From DAISKN01 sp963716925 (GTDB lineage: Bacteria; Acidobacteriota; Vicinamibacteria; Marinacidobacterales; SMYC01), in contig CAVQUX010000010.1 of assembly GCA_963716925.1 (NCBI GenBank), positions 806,001 to 870,000 on the forward strand: 64,000 nucleotides of DNA, written 5' to 3'. The notes under the pieces are model-generated. The model did not search any database. It worked only from the letters and a program-made list of their open reading frames with translations, and was not told the DNA's origin. Numbering within the stretch: position 1 is the stretch's first letter; each line of letters begins with the position of its first letter. Both the position numbers and the translations under genes were made by a program. Shown here in pieces: positions 1-8,371 of this stretch.

Positions 1-1019
1 ACTTCCACCAGTTCCCTACGGGCTTTCCGAATTTCGCAAGCCAGAACGCCTCGCTCTTCGACACCTACGATTGGACCGATCTCAACGGGGATCGTTTCTT
101 CCAGGACGGTGAGCAGGGCGTGATCCTGAGCCGCGGGATCGCCGCCCAGAACCTCGTCGACCCCGACTTCATCCATCCGCACACCGACGAGTTCACCGTC
201 GGCGTCGAGAAGGAGTTCGCCCGCGATATGTTCGCGAGCGCCACCTACGCCAAGCGCTGGGGCCGGAACCTCAACGACTCCGTCGACGTCGGAATCCCGT
301 TCTCCGCCTACAGCCCGGTGAACGCCTTGGATCCGGGGCCGGACGGAAGTGTCGGAACCGGCGATGACGGGCCGGTGTTCACGGTATACAGCATGGACCC
401 GGCGTTCCGGGGACGAAACCAGAGGATGGTGACCAACCCCGACGGGTACGTTCTCGACTCCTCCGCGGTGGAGCTGGTCCTGCAGAAGCGTTTCTCGAAC
501 AACTGGCAGGGGCTCGTCTCCTACACCTGGATGCAATCGGAGACGACGACGAGGGGCGCAGCCGGGGACGGCGACATCACCAACTCGTTCTACGAGAACC
601 CGAACAACCTCATCAACGCCGAGGGAGCGAAGCCTTTCTGGGACCGACCCCATCAGTTCAAGGTCGTGGGCAGCTACCAGCTGCCCAAGGAGTTCCGGAT
701 TTCGGGAGTGATCCGCGCGCAGAGCGGCGCCCCCTACGCGCGCACGTTCACCGTAGGCGGCATGCCCCAGGGCACGGTCACCATCCTCGCGGAGAAGAAC
801 GGCGATTCGCGGCTCGAGAGCGTCGCCACCGCCGACATCACGTTCGGAAAGACGTTCCGAACAGGGCGAACCTCGATCATACCCGAGTTCTCTCTCTTCA
901 ACATCTTCAACGCGAACGAGATCACTTCGATCAACACCGCGAGCGGAGCGAACTTCGGGAGGGTCATCAACTTCATCGCGCCGCGGATCTTCCGGTTCGG
1001 AGTGCGCGTCAACTTCTAG
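1..1019 (+). CDS. TonB-dependent receptor, C-terminal part (5' truncated by window edge)
   Basis: The reading frame is open from base 3 to the stop at 1017-1019, so only the last ~338 residues are in the window. They alternate aromatic and polar strands like an outer-membrane beta barrel and end in ...FGVRVNF, with the terminal Phe that is typical of BAM-inserted barrels. Aromatic- and Asn-rich stretches (TWMQSETTTRG, FWDRPHQFKVVGSYQL) resemble the barrels of large acidobacterial TonB-dependent receptors that carry a carboxypeptidase-like N-terminal domain. That domain and the plug lie outside the window. Likely role: energised uptake of a large ligand (siderophore or glycan) across the outer membrane; the ligand cannot be told. 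The GTG at 120 is internal and not the start. Confidence 0.8.
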   Translation, partial: FHQFPTGFPNFASQNASLFDTYDWTDLNGDRFFQDGEQGVILSRGIAAQNLVDPDFIHPHTDEFTVGVEKEFARDMFASATYAKRWGRNLNDSVDVGIPFSAYSPVNALDPGPDGSVGTGDDGPVFTVYSMDPAFRGRNQRMVTNPDGYVLDSSAVELVLQKRFSNNWQGLVSYTWMQSETTTRGAAGDGDITNSFYENPNNLINAEGAKPFWDRPHQFKVVGSYQLPKEFRISGVIRAQSGAPYARTFTVGGMPQGTVTILAEKNGDSRLESVATADITFGKTFRTGRTSIIPEFSLFNIFNANEITSINTASGANFGRVINFIAPRIFRFGVRVNF

Positions 1020-1026
1020 AGCGTAG

Positions 1027-2088
1027 TTGCAGGAAAGCTCGACGGAAGAAACGCTGCCCTGGGCGGATCTTCCGTCGAGCTTCCCTCCGCCCTCCCGTCC
1101 CGGCATCCGATATACCGATCTCTCGAGGATCGCGACCTTCCGCGTTCCCGCATCGGAGTTCTTCGTTCTTCAGCACCACGACATCCCTCGCATCCCGACG
1201 GACTCCTTCAGGCTTCACATCGACGGAACCGGGCGGCGAGACGTCTCTCTGACGCTCGAGGAGATCCGGACCCGGCCCTCGAAGCGCGTCGCCGCCGCCT
1301 TCGAGTGCGCGGGAAACGGAGGGGCGGGAATGCAGGGTCTGGTCGGAAGCGCGGAGTGGGAGGGCGCTCCTCTCGCTCCGTTGCTGCGCGAGCTCGGAGT
1401 GCCCCCGGATGCGAGGGAGGCGATCTTCGTCGGGGCGGATGGGGCCGAGGAGAGACTCCGGGGAAACCGTTATCCCTCGCGCTTCGCCCGGAGCCTTCCG
1501 ATCGCCGATGCGCTCGGACCGGAGGTTCTGCTCGCTCACCGTATGAACGGCGAGCCGCTCCTCCCGGAGCACGGCTCTCCCTTGCGCCTCGTGGTGCCCG
1601 GCTGGTACGGAGTCGCCCAGGTGAAGTGGCTCGAGAGGATCGAGCTCTCTCCGTCGCGCTTCATGGGCTGGTTCATGGCGAAGGAGTACGTCACCGTGCT
1701 CGGCCTGCGGCGCGGCGAGGAGATCGAGCACCGCGCGACCTCCGTCGGGAAGATGCGGCTGAAGTCCGTCGTGACTCGCGTCGTGCGGAGCGCCGACCGC
1801 GGGCTGCGCATCGAGGGACTGGCCTGGTTCGACGGCACGTTCATCGACACCGTCGAGGTGCGCGTCGACGACGGGAGCTGGGAGCCCGCGGAGCTCGAGC
1901 CCGGCTCCTCGCCCTACGACTGGGTCCGCTTCTCCCTCCCCTGGCGGTCGCCGTCACCCGGGAAGCACGTTCTCGTCAGCCGCGCCCGAGCTGGATCCCG
2001 GATTCAACCGACGGAAACCGAGGCGTCGGACCTCAAGGCCACTCCCTGGGAGAACGACGGCCAGTTCGAGCGAAGGATCGTGCTCTAG
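1027..2088 (+). CDS. Sulfite-oxidase-like molybdopterin oxidoreductase
   Basis: 353 residues with the sulfite oxidase fold: a molybdopterin-binding domain (about residues 40-215) followed by an Ig-like Mo-co dimerisation domain. The molybdenum-ligand Cys is residue 94 in AFECAGNGG, and GWYGVAQVKWL matches the conserved cofactor-binding segment near residue 200. No haem domain and no Tat or Sec signal are visible, so the protein is probably cytoplasmic or its leader is missing. The start is taken as TTG at 1027: an in-frame TAG ends at 1026 and the first ATG lies beyond the catalytic Cys. The gene begins only 7 bases after the receptor gene and overlaps the convergent GNAT gene by 4 bases. The substrate is not known; sulfite or another S/N-oxide is possible. 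Confidence 0.85.
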   Translation: MQESSTEETLPWADLPSSFPPPSRPGIRYTDLSRIATFRVPASEFFVLQHHDIPRIPTDSFRLHIDGTGRRDVSLTLEEIRTRPSKRVAAAFECAGNGGAGMQGLVGSAEWEGAPLAPLLRELGVPPDAREAIFVGADGAEERLRGNRYPSRFARSLPIADALGPEVLLAHRMNGEPLLPEHGSPLRLVVPGWYGVAQVKWLERIELSPSRFMGWFMAKEYVTVLGLRRGEEIEHRATSVGKMRLKSVVTRVVRSADRGLRIEGLAWFDGTFIDTVEVRVDDGSWEPAELEPGSSPYDWVRFSLPWRSPSPGKHVLVSRARAGSRIQPTETEASDLKATPWENDGQFERRIVL

Positions 2089-2798
2089 CTGGCCTCGCGG
2101 ATCGTCTTCGGGTCGACGACCTTGCCAGAGACCTTCTGCCGGCGGTTCAGCTGCTTCAGCATGTACCGGAAGTTCGGGTCCTGGAGCGGGTAGGGAATGC
2201 GGTACAGTCTCCGATACAGCGTGTAAAGGACCTGCCGTACCTCGTCCGTGGTCAGGCTATCGAAGGGCTTCGCCACCGGCTGGACGTAGAGAACCAGGGG
2301 AACCGGGTTCTTGTGGTCCTCGAGCGGCGGCTGGAGGTAGTCGATGTCGAGGGCGAACGCTCCCTGGCTCTGGAGCCTCCGTAGCCACGGGCTCTCTTCC
2401 CGCGTCTCGCCCAGGACCGCGGTGAGGTCCTCGAGGCCGTTCCTGAGGGCATCCTCGCGGAGGACCTCGACCAGCTTGTCCCGCAGAACGGTTCCAACCC
2501 CCTGACCCTTGGCGCCGGAATCGACCGCCAGGTAATCGATGAAGCCCATGTTCACGAGCGCCAGATAAGTGCAGCAGCCGAAACCCAGGACCCTATCCCC
2601 TTTGATTCCAACAAAATAATGAAAATGGAAGGGACGAGAGAGCCCCAGTTTCTCTTCGACCAGATGCTCGTAGAAATACCGCTTGGGCATCTGCTCGTCC
2701 TTGGGGAAGACTCTCCGGTACAGCGCGAACGATGCGTTGAACAGAGGTGAGCGGACGCTATCCACCTTCTCGATTTTTATGTCTTTCACGATTCGCAC
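2085..2798 (-). CDS. GNAT-family N-acetyltransferase
   Basis: 237 residues from a GTG at 2798 (a second GTG lies at 2789). The acetyl-CoA binding motif A is GQGVGT (about residues 98-103), preceded by the expected beta strand FIDYLAVDS. A longer in-frame extension upstream is only the antisense of the neighbouring CHAT/NACHT gene and was excluded. No Shine-Dalgarno sequence precedes the chosen start. A good AAAGGAG sits near 2850 ahead of an out-of-frame GTG, separated from the gene by runs of six T and six C, so the true N-terminus could be slightly longer if that run is miscounted. It follows the CHAT/NACHT gene by 106 bases on the same strand and may be co-transcribed. Acceptor substrate unknown. 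Confidence 0.8.
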   Translation of the reverse strand: MRIVKDIKIEKVDSVRSPLFNASFALYRRVFPKDEQMPKRYFYEHLVEEKLGLSRPFHFHYFVGIKGDRVLGFGCCTYLALVNMGFIDYLAVDSGAKGQGVGTVLRDKLVEVLREDALRNGLEDLTAVLGETREESPWLRRLQSQGAFALDIDYLQPPLEDHKNPVPLVLYVQPVAKPFDSLTTDEVRQVLYTLYRRLYRIPYPLQDPNFRYMLKQLNRRQKVSGKVVDPKTIREAS

Positions 2799-2904
2799 CA
2801 AAGGCGACGAGGGGGGAAAAAATCCACGTCGATGGATCTCCTTTATGCCATAGGGCAGGGGATATCCGCAACCGTGGGGGGGAAAGGGGTTTAGCGCGAC
2901 AGAC

Positions 2905-5592
2905 TCAACCCGCCTTGATGCGCGTGAGAGCGTCGAAGGCCGCCTTGGCGACCGTGGGATCGCTGTCCTCCGCAGCCGACTCGAGGACGGAGACGCTCCG
3001 GCGCGAGCGGAGGTTGCCGAGCGCCTCGAGCGCGACCGCGCGCGAAGCACTTCCGCTCCGGCCGGCGACGTCCTCGAGCCAGTCGATCGCCCAGCGGTCA
3101 CCGCGCGCCTCGAGGCTCAAGCAAGCGACGCGCTGGTCGAGCTCCGAGGCGGACGCCAGGGCCCGCTCGACTCCGGCTCGGAGGGCGAGATCGACGCTCA
3201 TGGATGGCCGACACTCCCGGAAGCTCTCGGCCGCGAGCACGAGATCCCGCTCCACGAGGCGCTCCACGAGCTTCGGACCGTCGTCGCGGAGGCCGCAAAC
3301 GAAGGGAATGGCCCCGTGGAACGGCCCCCGGCTCATGTTCAGAGGGCGTCCATCCGCCCCGTCGAGGTCCCGCCAGTCGGCGTAAGGAACGAGGCTCAGG
3401 ATGGTGTTGGGCGCCGCGAGTCGCAGCGCGTACGCGGTCAGGAACTCCTGAAACGCCACGTTGGGAAAGCAGAACGCCCCCGGGCCCCTCAAGAAGCGGG
3501 TCTTCTCGACCTCGGCGAGGAGCTCGTCGACGGAGGCGGCGCCCGTCGCTCGGAAGGCGACCTCCTGGGCGAGCTCACCGATCCCGCGCTGCCGCCGCTC
3601 TCCCGAGAAGTGATCCTTCAGCAGAGAGAGCCGTCCCTCCTTGGTCATGAAGAACGCGAGCTGCGGCAGGAGCCCGTCGCGGGTCTCGGCCGTTATCCCC
3701 TCCCCCGCCACCCTCAGGAACGAGAGGAAGATTTCCGTCGCCGTGGAGGGGACGAGCGCGCCGTCGCGCCAGAGGCGCCGCGCGAACGCCAGGATCTGCG
3801 GGTTTCCCGCGCGCGGGCCGAGCGCCTTCGCGAGCTGGGCGTAGAGAATCCGCGCGGCTTCCGGGCGGATCGCCGAGCCCGAGACGAGAAAATCGATCGC
3901 CTCCCACTCGGCGAGTGGCAGCACCTCGGCCCAGTTCGGAATGTCGACGGGCCGCGGCGAAGGCATCCGGGCCGCTACCACGAACCGGTTCAGCGGGTAT
4001 CGCTTCATGAACTGATTCAGGGCATCCGTCTGGGTAACCGCGCTCCGAGCGCTGAGCCCTTCGAGCGAGTCCAGGAGAAAGAGGAATCTCCCCTCCTCGA
4101 GGTCGCTCCGGAAGAGATCCGGGTCGAGGTCCGAAGTCAGGAGGGAGAAGAGATCCGCTCCGTAGTCCAGATCCGGGAGTGACACGAAGACCGGAAGCGG
4201 CGACTTCGCTTCGTAGGAGAGAACCGGCTGGGCCGCCTCCCAGAACAGTCGATAGAGGGCCATGGTCTTCCCCGTGCCCGCGGCACCGAGGAGCAGCAGC
4301 CGTTGGAAGCGCTGGTTGAGCTCGGACGCGCTGTGCGGCTGGCCGAGGAACTCGGCCGCATGCAGATAGCTCGTAATCGGTTCTTCGCGCGGAAGCCACT
4401 GAAGGAGCTGTGGAAAATACCGTTCGGGCTTCGGCCAGAACCGGTTCAAGGTCTCGCGCAGCCGGCGCCGGTAGCGGCCTTCGGAGAGCTGATAGACGTC
4501 CTGAACCAGGCCGCGACCGGGGTGGAACAGCGCCGTCGCGTCCTTCCGCGAGAGGTAGAGTGCCGGCGCCACCCATTCGGTCTCGTCCGGGAACTGGGAC
4601 ATCACGGCGGTGCGGGCGTCGGCGAGCGCGGCATCGACCGGCTTCATCGCGCCCAGGGCGCGATAGAGCGCGCTGGTGTAGGGCGCGAGGAGCTCTTCGG
4701 TCGCGATGTGGCGCTGCGCCAGAAGCGCGGGGACGGACGCGAGGATCGATCCCGCCAGCGCCGGGCCGACGAGGCCCGCCTCCCTTCCGCCGCTCCAGAC
4801 GACGAGGCCGGGGGGATGGGACTTGAGGAGCTGCGCGAACGCCGAGAGCGAAAGACTCTCGCCCCCGAGGAGGAGCCGAGCCTCCCCCGAGACGCCGTCG
4901 CGGGCCCCATCGGCCACCAGGTGGAGCACGTCGAAGGTGCGGGCGAGGAGCGACTCGAAGCTTCCGGCGCTGAGCGATGAGCCGCCGAGAGCGCTTCCCG
5001 CTTCGATGACGCTCACGACGCCTTCGGACTCGAGCTGAGCGAGCGCGCCCCTCACCGTCGCGGCCTCCCGAAGCACTCGGCCCTGATGCGGCGACTCGGC
5101 GGCGAGAAGAACTCGAAGAGGCGGCCGCGCGGGTATCGAAGGGGGCTCCTGCGCCGCCGGCCGGACGTAGCGGACCAGCGTCACTTCGGGGGTCGTGCTG
5201 AGGAAGGCTCCGTTGCGGGTGTCGTAGAGACACTCCCAGGGAAGGCGGGCGACGACGGGTGGATCCAGAGAAAGTCGCACTCGGAGTCGGGCTCCCGTAT
5301 TCCGGATCTGCTGGAGAAGGTGCACGTAGAGCCGCAGGATCTCGTCCTGGAAGAGGCTGTCGAAGAGGCGGGCGCCAACGTAGTGAAGCTGCCGGGGATT
5401 GAGCGCTTCGACGTTGTCCGCGTATTGAACGAACCAGCGGTCGTCGAACGGAAGGTAGATACGGCCCGGAGGCGTCGCCCGACCGAACTCCTCCTCCGCC
5501 CGGGCGCGGAAAAATCCCGGAGTTTCGTCGCTCCAGACGGCGACGAGCAGATCGCGATACTCGAACGACACCATGGCACTCAAACCGGCCAT
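2905..5592 (-). CDS. CHAT-like / NACHT-like STAND ATPase / HEAT-repeat protein
   Basis: 895 residues in three parts. Residues ~105-350 follow the CHAT (caspase-like peptidase) pattern: LPWECLYD, DVLHLVADGARDG, LVVWSGGREAG, then an ALYRAL helix. The catalytic His of the usual GHG is Asp228, and the catalytic Cys of the usual NACES is Gly269, so peptidase activity looks lost. Residues ~430-700 form a STAND/NACHT-like NTPase with Walker A GAAGTGKT (436-443) and a Walker B-like FLFLLDSLEGL (Asp508). The C-terminus carries HEAT-like helical repeats (ALEALGNL, KAAFDALTRI). STAND proteins are ligand-triggered oligomerising switches in signalling, cell death and phage defence. No partner effector is evident nearby. 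Start ATG 5592, or ATG 5574; neither has a clear RBS. A promoter lies upstream. Confidence 0.75.
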   Translation of the reverse strand: MAGLSAMVSFEYRDLLVAVWSDETPGFFRARAEEEFGRATPPGRIYLPFDDRWFVQYADNVEALNPRQLHYVGARLFDSLFQDEILRLYVHLLQQIRNTGARLRVRLSLDPPVVARLPWECLYDTRNGAFLSTTPEVTLVRYVRPAAQEPPSIPARPPLRVLLAAESPHQGRVLREAATVRGALAQLESEGVVSVIEAGSALGGSSLSAGSFESLLARTFDVLHLVADGARDGVSGEARLLLGGESLSLSAFAQLLKSHPPGLVVWSGGREAGLVGPALAGSILASVPALLAQRHIATEELLAPYTSALYRALGAMKPVDAALADARTAVMSQFPDETEWVAPALYLSRKDATALFHPGRGLVQDVYQLSEGRYRRRLRETLNRFWPKPERYFPQLLQWLPREEPITSYLHAAEFLGQPHSASELNQRFQRLLLLGAAGTGKTMALYRLFWEAAQPVLSYEAKSPLPVFVSLPDLDYGADLFSLLTSDLDPDLFRSDLEEGRFLFLLDSLEGLSARSAVTQTDALNQFMKRYPLNRFVVAARMPSPRPVDIPNWAEVLPLAEWEAIDFLVSGSAIRPEAARILYAQLAKALGPRAGNPQILAFARRLWRDGALVPSTATEIFLSFLRVAGEGITAETRDGLLPQLAFFMTKEGRLSLLKDHFSGERRQRGIGELAQEVAFRATGAASVDELLAEVEKTRFLRGPGAFCFPNVAFQEFLTAYALRLAAPNTILSLVPYADWRDLDGADGRPLNMSRGPFHGAIPFVCGLRDDGPKLVERLVERDLVLAAESFRECRPSMSVDLALRAGVERALASASELDQRVACLSLEARGDRWAIDWLEDVAGRSGSASRAVALEALGNLRSRRSVSVLESAAEDSDPTVAKAAFDALTRIKAG

Positions 5593-5670
5593 ACGCGAGG
5601 CAAAACAGGCGCCCCCCCTGCCTCGTCGTTATGAGTTCGCTGAATTATGAAGCGGTATTATGACAGCCTG

Positions 5671-5699
5671 TAAATACCCTAGGCGGGAGCTATTGTCAA
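5671..5699 (-). promoter_or_regulatory. Sigma-70-type promoter for the CHAT/NACHT gene
   Basis: On the minus strand TTGACA (5699-5694) is followed after exactly 17 bases by TATTTA (5676-5671). It lies about 80-110 bases upstream of the CHAT/NACHT start and downstream of the creatininase stop, so this gene seems to have its own promoter. The surrounding ~100 bases are AT-richer than the flanking genes. Confidence 0.6.
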
Positions 5700-5742
5700 G
5701 TTTCCAGCCTCCCCCGGTCGGGCTCGGGCGAGGCTCGCCTTG

Positions 5743-6582
5743 TCAGGGCGAGGACGTGGGATGGCTGGAAACCGCCTTCCGGATCGCCTCCACCGTCTTG
5801 GTGGCCCGCCATTCGACGGCTTTCCGTCCGGCGTCCTGGGTTTTCTCGATCGGCGTGATCTTGATGCCATTGATGCTGTCGAGCCCCTTGACCACTCTCT
5901 GCTTGTAGCGGACGCTCTCGGGGTCGACGGTCATCATGATCGAGGTGATGCCGTAGTCGTCGTGGAGACCCTGGTCCACCTGCTTGTAGCCCTGTTCGCC
6001 CAGCCAGGTCATCAGGCCGTCGTAGTCGTAGAACTCGGGAATGAAGTGGACACCGGGCTTGCCACCGAAGCGGGTGTCGAGCTCGGAGGCGACCTCCTTC
6101 ATGCCCGTCTGGTTCCCGCCGCTGTCCCCGATGAAGACGATGTGCTCGAAACCATGAGCCTTCAGGCTGGAAGCGATGTCCCGGAGAAGCGCCTTGTACG
6201 TCTCCTGGGTCACGCTGATGGTCCCGGGGTACTTCATGTGTCCCGTCGGCGGATTGAAGTCCCCTTCGGGAACGAAGGGGATGATGGGAGCGACGAGAGC
6301 GTTTCCCAGCTTGCGGGCGATCGATTCGGTCATCGCCTGGAGCACGACGTTGTGCTTGCCGGTGACCAGGTACGGCCCGTTCTGCTCGACCCCTCCGGAG
6401 GAGACGATCGCCGTGGTCTTTCCCGCCTTCAGGGCGTCGCGCACCTCCATCCAGGTGAGGTCCTCGATGAATACCGTATCGACGGCCTCGATGGGACGCG
6501 GCTCGTCGATCGGGGGGGAGCCCGCCTGAGCGAACAGCTCGGTTCCGAGAAGAACGAATGCGAGCGGGAGCACGAATCTCAT
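5743..6582 (-). CDS. Exported creatininase-family amidohydrolase
   Basis: 279 residues from ATG 6582, chosen because AGGAGG sits 8 bases upstream; a longer in-frame start at 6633 lacks this and would bury the signal peptide. An N-terminal Sec signal (MRFVLPLAFVLLG, cleavage near FAQA) is followed by the creatininase fold. GVEQNGPY (residues ~64-71) is the family's metal-binding loop (usually GSxEQHGPH) and GDSGGNQ is the later conserved Gly-rich motif. The loop carries Asn where a metal-ligand His is usual, so its metal site may differ from classical creatinine amidohydrolase. Members open cyclic or formamide-type amides; the substrate here is unknown. Periplasmic location inferred. Confidence 0.8.
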   Translation of the reverse strand: MRFVLPLAFVLLGTELFAQAGSPPIDEPRPIEAVDTVFIEDLTWMEVRDALKAGKTTAIVSSGGVEQNGPYLVTGKHNVVLQAMTESIARKLGNALVAPIIPFVPEGDFNPPTGHMKYPGTISVTQETYKALLRDIASSLKAHGFEHIVFIGDSGGNQTGMKEVASELDTRFGGKPGVHFIPEFYDYDGLMTWLGEQGYKQVDQGLHDDYGITSIMMTVDPESVRYKQRVVKGLDSINGIKITPIEKTQDAGRKAVEWRATKTVEAIRKAVSSHPTSSP

Positions 6583-6684
6583 GTCGGCGACCTCCTGCGG
6601 GCCTATTGAATCTCGCTCATGGGCGGAAGTCAACGCCGGGGAAAAGGAATCGAACGCCCTTGCGTTCCGTATCGGATTTCGTTC

Positions 6685-7155
6685 TCAGGCCGATTCCAGG
6701 AACGAGAGCGGCACGCGCACCGCCAGGACCGTCGCTCGCGCGACATCGCGGTCCCCCGACCGCGCTTCGACCGAAACCCAGGTTTTCCGACCCGAAGACT
6801 CCTTCACCCGGGCCCGAAGGACGAGAGGCTCGGCGATGGGTGTGGGAAGGAGGTAGTCCACGGTGAGAGAGCCGGTGACGTACCAGAGCGCAGGCAGGCT
6901 TCCGATGGGGCGATTCTCCTCATGATAGGCGGCGGCGATCGCGGTGCAGACCCCATGGCAGTCGATGACGGTCGCGAGGATTCCGCCGTTCAGGAAGTGG
7001 GGAGGCCCGGCGGCATGCTCCGGCCGGGGGCGGAAGGTGCAGGTCGCCTCCGACCCCGAGTAGTAGCTCTTGATCCGCAGCCCGTCCGGATTCGCCGTCC
7101 CACAGCCGTAGCAGAGGTTCCCCTCGAGCTGATCCTGGATCGCGAGGCCCTCCAT
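6685..7155 (-). CDS. PaaI-like hotdog-fold thioesterase
   Basis: 156 residues. The N-terminal CYGCGTANPDGLRIK and the central HFLNGGILATVIDCHG are the signatures of the single-domain hotdog thioesterase family (PaaI/4HBT), which hydrolyses acyl-CoA or aryl-CoA thioesters as a tetramer. Asp in ATVIDCH is the likely catalytic acid. The ATG at 7155 starts just after the stop of the DnaC-like gene, so it is probably the last gene of the dnaK operon transcript. The physiological acyl substrate cannot be deduced. Cytoplasmic. Confidence 0.85.
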   Translation of the reverse strand: MEGLAIQDQLEGNLCYGCGTANPDGLRIKSYYSGSEATCTFRPRPEHAAGPPHFLNGGILATVIDCHGVCTAIAAAYHEENRPIGSLPALWYVTGSLTVDYLLPTPIAEPLVLRARVKESSGRKTWVSVEARSGDRDVARATVLAVRVPLSFLESA

Positions 7156-7157
7156 CG

Positions 7158-7934
7158 TCAGCCCTTGAAGTTGGCCTGGAGCGTGCTCTGGCGGTAATCA
7201 CCGCCATCGAGACGCAGGTCGCGGCACATCTCGTAGAGGCGAGAACGAAGCCGCGTCGTGATTCGATCCGAGAGAGTCTCCTCCCTCGGAGCGGTCCGCT
7301 GGAGAGGCACCGAGTGAAGGCTCGAGGGACGATCGCTGAAATTGGTGGTGATGATCGTGAGCTTTCGCTCGTTGTAGCGCTGGTTCAGGATGTCGAAGAC
7401 CTTGTCGAAGACCCACAGGGTGGGGTTCTCGCCTCCGAGGTCGTCCAGTACCAGGGGCTCGGCTTCGAGGACCGGACGGAGCACGTCGGTCTCGGTCTCC
7501 GGGGCATCGGGATGATAGGAGCTCTTTATCTGACGGAGGAGCGCCCGAAAATCCGAGAAGTGCGCGGGGGCGGCGATGCGCCGCTCCAGAAGAATGCGGC
7601 GAAGGATGGCGACGGCGAGATGCGTCTTACCGACCCCCGGAGGTCCGGAGAGGAGAAGCCCCGCATCCACGTCCGGGAACCGGTCCGCCCAATCGAGGGC
7701 GACCCGATAGGCCTGCGCCAAGGGGGGGAACTGATCGAATTGCTTGCCTCCGCCGCGGGCGTCGAACGCGCACTCCTCGTACCTCTTCGGCACGCCCGCC
7801 TTGGCCATCGCCGAACGGAGGTTGTCGCCGAGGTAACAGTCGCAGCGGGTGACGACGAAGACGCCGTCCTTCACCACGCGCTTCCACGCGGTACCGTCGC
7901 ACTCGGGGCACTGCGGGACTTTCGCTTCCGGCAC
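7158..7934 (-). CDS. DnaC/IstB-like AAA+ ATPase (replicative helicase loader type)
   Basis: 258 residues from GTG 7934. The N-terminus has a Cys cluster (CPECDG ... TRCDCY) like the zinc-binding N-terminal domain of DnaI-type loaders. It is followed by an AAA+ domain with Walker A SGPPGVGKTHLA, Walker B EPLVLDDLG and a sensor segment (LTIITTNFS). DnaC/DnaI proteins load the replicative DnaB helicase onto DNA; IstB proteins help IS21 transposition. With no IS21 transposase nearby and a zinc N-terminus, a helicase-loader role is favoured. It lies 12 bases after hspR on the same strand, which ties it to the heat-shock operon. Confidence 0.8.
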   Translation of the reverse strand: MPEAKVPQCPECDGTAWKRVVKDGVFVVTRCDCYLGDNLRSAMAKAGVPKRYEECAFDARGGGKQFDQFPPLAQAYRVALDWADRFPDVDAGLLLSGPPGVGKTHLAVAILRRILLERRIAAPAHFSDFRALLRQIKSSYHPDAPETETDVLRPVLEAEPLVLDDLGGENPTLWVFDKVFDILNQRYNERKLTIITTNFSDRPSSLHSVPLQRTAPREETLSDRITTRLRSRLYEMCRDLRLDGGDYRQSTLQANFKG

Positions 7935-7946
7935 GGCGGGCGATCC

Positions 7947-8303
7947 TCAGGACTCTTTCTTCACCAGATGGCGAGGAGGGAGCTTCACCAGAGCGTTCGA
8001 GACCCGTTCCCGCCATCCGTCCTCCTGCTTCGCCATCTCGCGCTGAACGTACTCGACGAACTCGCCGATCTCGGTCTGCATGCGCTCCATCTTACCCCTC
8101 ATATTGAGGATGATCTCGACGCCCGCGAGGTTCACTCCCAGGTCCCGCGTGAGGTTGAGAATGGTCTCGAGCTGCTTCAGGTCCTCGTCCGAGTACAGCC
8201 GGGTGTTGCCCTCCGTCCGCGAGGGGCTCAGGAGCCCTTCCCTTTCGTAGAGTCGCAGCGTCTGCGGGTGGATCCCATACGACTCGGCGACGGCGCTGAT
8301 CAT
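7947..8303 (-). CDS. hspR: HspR, MerR-family heat-shock repressor
   Basis: 118 residues from ATG 8303 with a purine-rich AAGGGA upstream. The MerR winged helix begins at residue 1 and contains HPQTLRLYEREGL and GNTRLYSDEDL, close to HspR of actinobacteria and other phyla. It ends in a coiled region (MERMQTEIGEFVEYVQREM) and a basic tail. HspR represses dnaK operons by binding inverted repeats (HAIR) and uses DnaK as co-repressor. Its place directly behind dnaK and dnaJ supports this. I saw no canonical HAIR upstream of dnaK. The longer ORF running to 8990 is antisense to dnaJ and was excluded. Confidence 0.85.
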   Translation of the reverse strand: MISAVAESYGIHPQTLRLYEREGLLSPSRTEGNTRLYSDEDLKQLETILNLTRDLGVNLAGVEIILNMRGKMERMQTEIGEFVEYVQREMAKQEDGWRERVSNALVKLPPRHLVKKES

Positions 8304-8371
8304 ATAGTATCCCTTCCCTTTTCCCCGACTCCGCGGACCCTCCGATCCCCCGCGGCCCGCTCCCCGCTTCC

